In this document: piece by piece, positions 6,139-9,151 of the stretch
Numbering within the stretch: position 1 is the first letter of the stretch
Layout: every line of letters begins with the position of its first letter
Assembly: GCA_021820025.1 (NCBI GenBank)
Contig: JAKAEF010000037.1
Span: forward strand, 1 to 9,151
From: a bacterium
GTDB lineage: Bacteria > Patescibacteriota > Microgenomatia > Levybacterales > UBA12049
DNA length: 9,151 nt
Reading direction: 5' to 3'
The notes under the pieces: model-generated
The model's database searches: none
Told to the model about the DNA's origin: nothing
The model's input: only the letters and a program-made list of their open reading frames with translations
Program-made: the position numbers and the translations under genes

Positions 6139-6944
6139 TGAATAAAACTATTGCAATTATTGGTGCTGGAGTAATGGGAAAAGCAATTGCTAAAGGTTTG
6201 TTGGCAAAAAAAATTGTTTCTCCTCAAAATCTTTTTTTAACAAATATTGTTTTAGAAGGGCTTGAAGAATTTTTTAATCAAGGTGTAACTGTTAGTACAG
6301 ATAATATTGCAGCAGTAAAGGCAGCAGATATTGTTTTGCTTACCATTAAGCCCCAAATCATGGATTCAGTTTTAACAGAAATTAAAGATGTAATTGCAGA
6401 AAAATTAGTTATTTCTATTGCTGCAGGTATTTCTATTTCTCACATGCAAGAGTTTTTGGGAAATAAAAAAATTGTCAGAGTTATGCCAAATTTAGCCGCA
6501 CAAGTTGGAGAATCAATGTCTTGCTGGATTTGTTCTAAAGAAGTCAAAACATCAGAAAAAGCTTTAGCAAAAGAAATATTAACAAGTATTGGAAAAGAAA
6601 TTGAGTTACAAGATGAATCTCAAATAGATATTATTACTCCAATTTCTGGAAGCGGTCCAGCATATGTATTTTTATTAGCAGAATTACTAGAAAATGAAGC
6701 AATTGCAATGGGAATTTCTGCAATAGACGCTCATTTGTTAGCACTGCAAACAGTAATTGGTTCTGCAAACGTTTTACAAAATACAAATAAAAGTTTTGAG
6801 CAGTTACGACTGAATGTAACTTCAAAAGGTGGAGTTACACAGGAGGTTGTCCAAACATTTGAAGAAGAAAAACTAAGAGAAATTTTTCATAAAGCAATAG
6901 AAAACGGATTTAAAAAATCAAAACAGTTGAATAAATTAAAATAA
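6138..6944 (+). CDS. proC: Pyrroline-5-carboxylate reductase
   Basis: This enzyme reduces pyrroline-5-carboxylate to L-proline with NAD(P)H, the last step of proline synthesis in the cytosol. The 268-aa length is normal for the family. An N-terminal Rossmann fold has GAGVMG (9-14), then ISIAAGIS (92-99), VMPNLAAQVG (115-124), the dimerisation-domain signature SGSGPAYVFLLAE (170-182) and NVTSKGGVT (226-234). The family's more common form of the last motif is TSPGGTT, so the Pro-to-Lys and Thr-to-Val differences are a mild variation. The ATG overlaps the rocD stop by one base (TAATG) and has a GGAG 8 nt upstream. Its place after ornithine aminotransferase gives a two-step ornithine-to-proline route. 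No proA or proB is seen here, so the glutamate route is not represented in this window. Expression should be under the upstream T-box. Confidence 0.94.
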   Translation: MNKTIAIIGAGVMGKAIAKGLLAKKIVSPQNLFLTNIVLEGLEEFFNQGVTVSTDNIAAVKAADIVLLTIKPQIMDSVLTEIKDVIAEKLVISIAAGISISHMQEFLGNKKIVRVMPNLAAQVGESMSCWICSKEVKTSEKALAKEILTSIGKEIELQDESQIDIITPISGSGPAYVFLLAELLENEAIAMGISAIDAHLLALQTVIGSANVLQNTNKSFEQLRLNVTSKGGVTQEVVQTFEEEKLREIFHKAIENGFKKSKQLNKLK

Positions 6945-6961
6945 TATTTAATACTAAGAAT

Positions 6962-8668
6962 ATGAAGTATTCACATATACCATTTAAAACAAGCAAAACC
7001 ATAAGCAGTGAATTGCATTCAAAAAATGCAAAGCTTTTGCTGCAGGCCGGATTTATTCATCAGGAAATGGCTGGAGTATATACATTTTTAACATTAGGAC
7101 TAAGGGTTTTAGAAAAAATAAACAAAATTATTAAAGAAGAAATGGATACCATTGCAGCTGAAATTCAAATGACCAGCCTTGCTCCAATTGAAATTTGGGA
7201 AAAAACCGGCAGAAAACATAGTGTTGATGTATTAATGAAAACACTTCCAGCAAATGAAAAAGCAAAATTAAAAAATGATTCAGAATATGTTTTAGGCTCA
7301 ACTCATGAAGAGATGGTTACACCACTTGTAATGGAATTTAACAGAAGTTACAAAGATTTTCCGTTTGCTGTTTACCAAATCCAAACAAAATTTAGAAACG
7401 AACCTCGGGCAAAATCAGGACTTTTAAGATGTAGAGAATTTTTAATGAAAGATTTATACAGTTTTCATACTTCAGAAGAAGATTTAAGAAAATATTATGA
7501 AATTTCAAAAGAAGTATACTGGAGAGTTTTTGACAGATTAGGATTTTCTCGACAAGATACCTTTATAACATTGGCATCTGGGGGAGATTTTACCAAAGAT
7601 TATTCTCATGAATTCCAAACAGTTTGTGATGCAGGAGAGGATATTGTATTTAGAGTTCCAAGTACAGGACTTACTTTTAATAGAGAAGTTGCCCCAAGTA
7701 AAGCTCCAACTATGGATCAAAGCAATGAAGAAATGAAACCATTGGAAGAAGTTGAAGGTAAAGGAGTAATTGGAGTAAATGATTTGGTTAAATTTCTTGG
7801 AATAACTGCAGAACAAACAACAAAAACATTACTTTTTGAAAATGAAAAAGGAGAAATTATTGCAGCAGCTGTTAGAGGAAATTATGAAATTAATGAAGAA
7901 AAATTGCGAAAAATTTCTCATTCTGAAACTTTAAAATTAACATCTGCAGAAACGGTAAAACGAATAACCGGTGCAGAAATCGGATATGTAGGTTTATTTA
8001 ACTTGCCTTCTGAAGTAAAAATTTACATGGATGAATCAATGAAAGATAGACGAAATTTTGAAATGGGTGCAAATAAAACCTTTATTCACTGTAGAAATGT
8101 AAATTTTGGAAGAGACTTACCATTACCAGAAAAATTCTATGATTTTAAAACCGCAAAGCAAGGAGATATGTATCCAGAAACTGGAGAGATTTATGAAGTA
8201 TATAAAACAGCAGAAATCGGAAATATATTCCCACTTAATACAAAATTTTCAAAAGCATTTGGATATATGTTTACAAACGAAAAAGGTGAACAGTTGCCTG
8301 TGTATATGGGAAGTTATGGAATTGGTCCATCTAGAATTATGGGAGTTTTGGTAGAAAAATATGCAGATGAAAAAGGTTTGGTATGGCCAGATTCCATAGC
8401 ACCTTTTGTAGTTCATTTAATTTCTATAAATAAAAATGAACAAGCAGAAATTATATATAAAACATTACAAAAAAATGGAATAGAAGTTTTTTATGATGAC
8501 AGAGATGTAAGTGCAGGACAAAAATTTGCAGACGCAGATTTATTTGGTATGCCTATTAGACTTGTTATAAGTGGAAAAACAGGAGAAAAAATTGAATGGA
8601 AAAAACGAACAGAAGAGAAAATTGAATTATTAACAATTGATGAGATACTTCAGAAGCTTCAAAAATAA
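6962..8668 (+). CDS. proS: Prolyl-tRNA synthetase, bacterial type with editing insertion
   Basis: This class-II aminoacyl-tRNA synthetase joins proline to tRNA-Pro. The 568-aa protein matches the bacterial ProRS length. Features in order are: a motif 1 region (about 37-62); LGSTHEEMVT (111-120), equivalent to the family's GPTHEE; motif 2 with FRNEPRAKSGLLRCREF (144-160); an insertion domain at about 225-400 between motifs 2 and 3, with K288 in KTLLF at the place of the editing-site lysine; motif 3 GSYGIGPSRIMG (450-461); and a C-terminal anticodon-binding domain (about 480-568). The insertion's entry and exit differ from E. coli: the CPxC-type cysteines usual before motif 3 are absent, and GDMYPETGEIYEVYKTAEIGN stands there (400-420, abbreviated). 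The ATG lies 17 nt after proC with no clear Shine-Dalgarno, only AAG. It is the last gene of the operon, so charging capacity and proline supply share one T-box control. Confidence 0.95.
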   Translation: MKYSHIPFKTSKTISSELHSKNAKLLLQAGFIHQEMAGVYTFLTLGLRVLEKINKIIKEEMDTIAAEIQMTSLAPIEIWEKTGRKHSVDVLMKTLPANEKAKLKNDSEYVLGSTHEEMVTPLVMEFNRSYKDFPFAVYQIQTKFRNEPRAKSGLLRCREFLMKDLYSFHTSEEDLRKYYEISKEVYWRVFDRLGFSRQDTFITLASGGDFTKDYSHEFQTVCDAGEDIVFRVPSTGLTFNREVAPSKAPTMDQSNEEMKPLEEVEGKGVIGVNDLVKFLGITAEQTTKTLLFENEKGEIIAAAVRGNYEINEEKLRKISHSETLKLTSAETVKRITGAEIGYVGLFNLPSEVKIYMDESMKDRRNFEMGANKTFIHCRNVNFGRDLPLPEKFYDFKTAKQGDMYPETGEIYEVYKTAEIGNIFPLNTKFSKAFGYMFTNEKGEQLPVYMGSYGIGPSRIMGVLVEKYADEKGLVWPDSIAPFVVHLISINKNEQAEIIYKTLQKNGIEVFYDDRDVSAGQKFADADLFGMPIRLVISGKTGEKIEWKKRTEEKIELLTIDEILQKLQK

Positions 8669-8702
8669 TTTGTTACAGGAAAACGGAAATTCAGAGATAT
8701 TT

Positions 8703-9149
8703 TTATTGAGTTAAAAAGGGAATTGGAACATTAAAGAATTTAAGCCAGAAAATAGTATAAGCTAGCAAAAATACTATTCCTCCAAAAATAAGAATTGCTG
8801 GCGAAATAGCGGTTTTCTTCTTTGGTGCAACAAAGCCATGTGTTGGTGTTCCAGCAGCATGAGGACCTGCAGGGGCGACTGCAACTGCCGGAGCTGTTGC
8901 GTGCATGGTCTGCATTTGTGGCTGTTGCGGTGTAATTTGTGGAGGAACGGGATGCTGCATTGCTTGTGGGATTGGAGGCATGGCTGGTTGTGCTGTGCTT
9001 GGTTTAACAGAGGCTATTACCGGTGTTGGAATAGGTAATGGTTGAGGTTTTGGCATAGCAGGAGGTGTCATAGCAGGTGTGGTGGGGTGCGTAATTGGTG
9101 GTTGTGGCATAACAGGTGCAGCTTGGACAGGTTTTTGAGCTAAAGGTGG
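8703..9149 (-). CDS. Proline/alanine/glutamine-rich protein with C-terminal membrane anchor (N-terminus beyond window)
   Basis: I do not recognise a family. On the minus strand the frame is open from the window edge to TAA at 8703-8705, giving 148 visible residues. The Met at 9108-9110 is internal to the open frame and need not be the start. Most of the visible part is low-complexity, rich in Pro with Ala, Gln, Thr and Met (short runs such as PPI, PPA, PPQ), with no charged segments. A KKK triplet then precedes one hydrophobic helix (about 8745-8800, around AILIFGGIVFLLAYTIFWL), and a short tail ends in LTQ. By the positive-inside rule, the Pro-rich region would be cytoplasmic and the protein tail-anchored, unless an unseen N-terminal segment changes this. 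It is convergent with proS, 34 bases between stops; that gap shows no clear terminator. The function could be a scaffold, envelope or secretion-linked protein; the sequence does not decide. Confidence 0.7.
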   Translation of the reverse strand, partial: PPLAQKPVQAAPVMPQPPITHPTTPAMTPPAMPKPQPLPIPTPVIASVKPSTAQPAMPPIPQAMQHPVPPQITPQQPQMQTMHATAPAVAVAPAGPHAAGTPTHGFVAPKKKTAISPAILIFGGIVFLLAYTIFWLKFFNVPIPFLTQ

Positions 9150-9151
9150 TT

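Noticed and set aside
5883..6227. Minus-strand frame of 114 codons across the rocD/proC junction
   Set aside because: It overlaps two clear genes on the other strand, has low-complexity Phe/Asn/Ser content from AT-rich antisense, and has no promoter.
8106..8354. Second plus-strand frame of 82 codons inside proS
   Set aside because: It lies entirely within the well-supported prolyl-tRNA synthetase frame, including the motif 3 region, and has no motif of its own.
8838..9038. Plus-strand open frame rich in Cys and Trp
   Set aside because: It is the antisense shadow of the proline-rich minus-strand gene; its composition is what reverse-complemented Pro/Ala/Gln codons give.
1..9151. Alternative genetic code with TGA read as glycine or tryptophan
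   Set aside because: All genes are full length under the standard code, with normal GGN glycine and TGG tryptophan codons and no in-frame TGA. The lack of TGA stops among eight genes is too few to mean more.

Overview
The window is AT-rich bacterial DNA. Its genes use the standard genetic code: eight stop codons are visible, all TAA or TAG, and no reading frame is interrupted by in-frame TGA. Genes are tightly packed, coding is rich in Lys/Ile/Asn with mostly AGA arginine codons, most starts lack a Shine-Dalgarno sequence, and the enzyme set is sparse. This resembles an uncultured small-genome bacterium of the Candidate Phyla Radiation (Patescibacteria) type. That placement is an inference from style and has not been tested by phylogeny.

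Left part (1-4038, + strand): the 3' part of a short-form 6-phosphogluconate dehydrogenase gene, then a sigma-70-like promoter, then a two-gene unit. The unit holds a TPP-dependent acetolactate-synthase-like enzyme and an NAD(P)-dependent aldehyde dehydrogenase, 9 nt apart. The real substrates of this pair are not evident.

Middle (4039-4716): a near-consensus promoter whose 17-nt spacer contains a perfect 14-bp palindrome. It appears to drive a leaderless gene for an unrecognised, arginine-rich 213-aa protein.

Right part (4717-8668, + strand): a proline operon. A near-consensus promoter is followed by a very compact T-box leader. The leader has a textbook antiterminator with a UGGUACC bulge and a mutually exclusive intrinsic terminator. 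Its shortened Stem I consists of a kink-turn, a 4-bp helix and a 9-nt loop holding a CCC (proline) specifier. It precedes ornithine aminotransferase (rocD), pyrroline-5-carboxylate reductase (proC) and prolyl-tRNA synthetase (proS). The logic is coherent: uncharged tRNA-Pro should allow read-through, raising both proline synthesis from ornithine and tRNA-Pro charging. This T-box is the most interesting element in the window.

Right edge (8703-9151, - strand): a convergent partial gene for a proline/alanine/glutamine-rich protein with one C-terminal membrane segment. There is no gene-free stretch longer than 300 bases except the T-box leader region itself (4717-4926, about 210 bases). No tRNA, rRNA, CRISPR or mobile element was seen.
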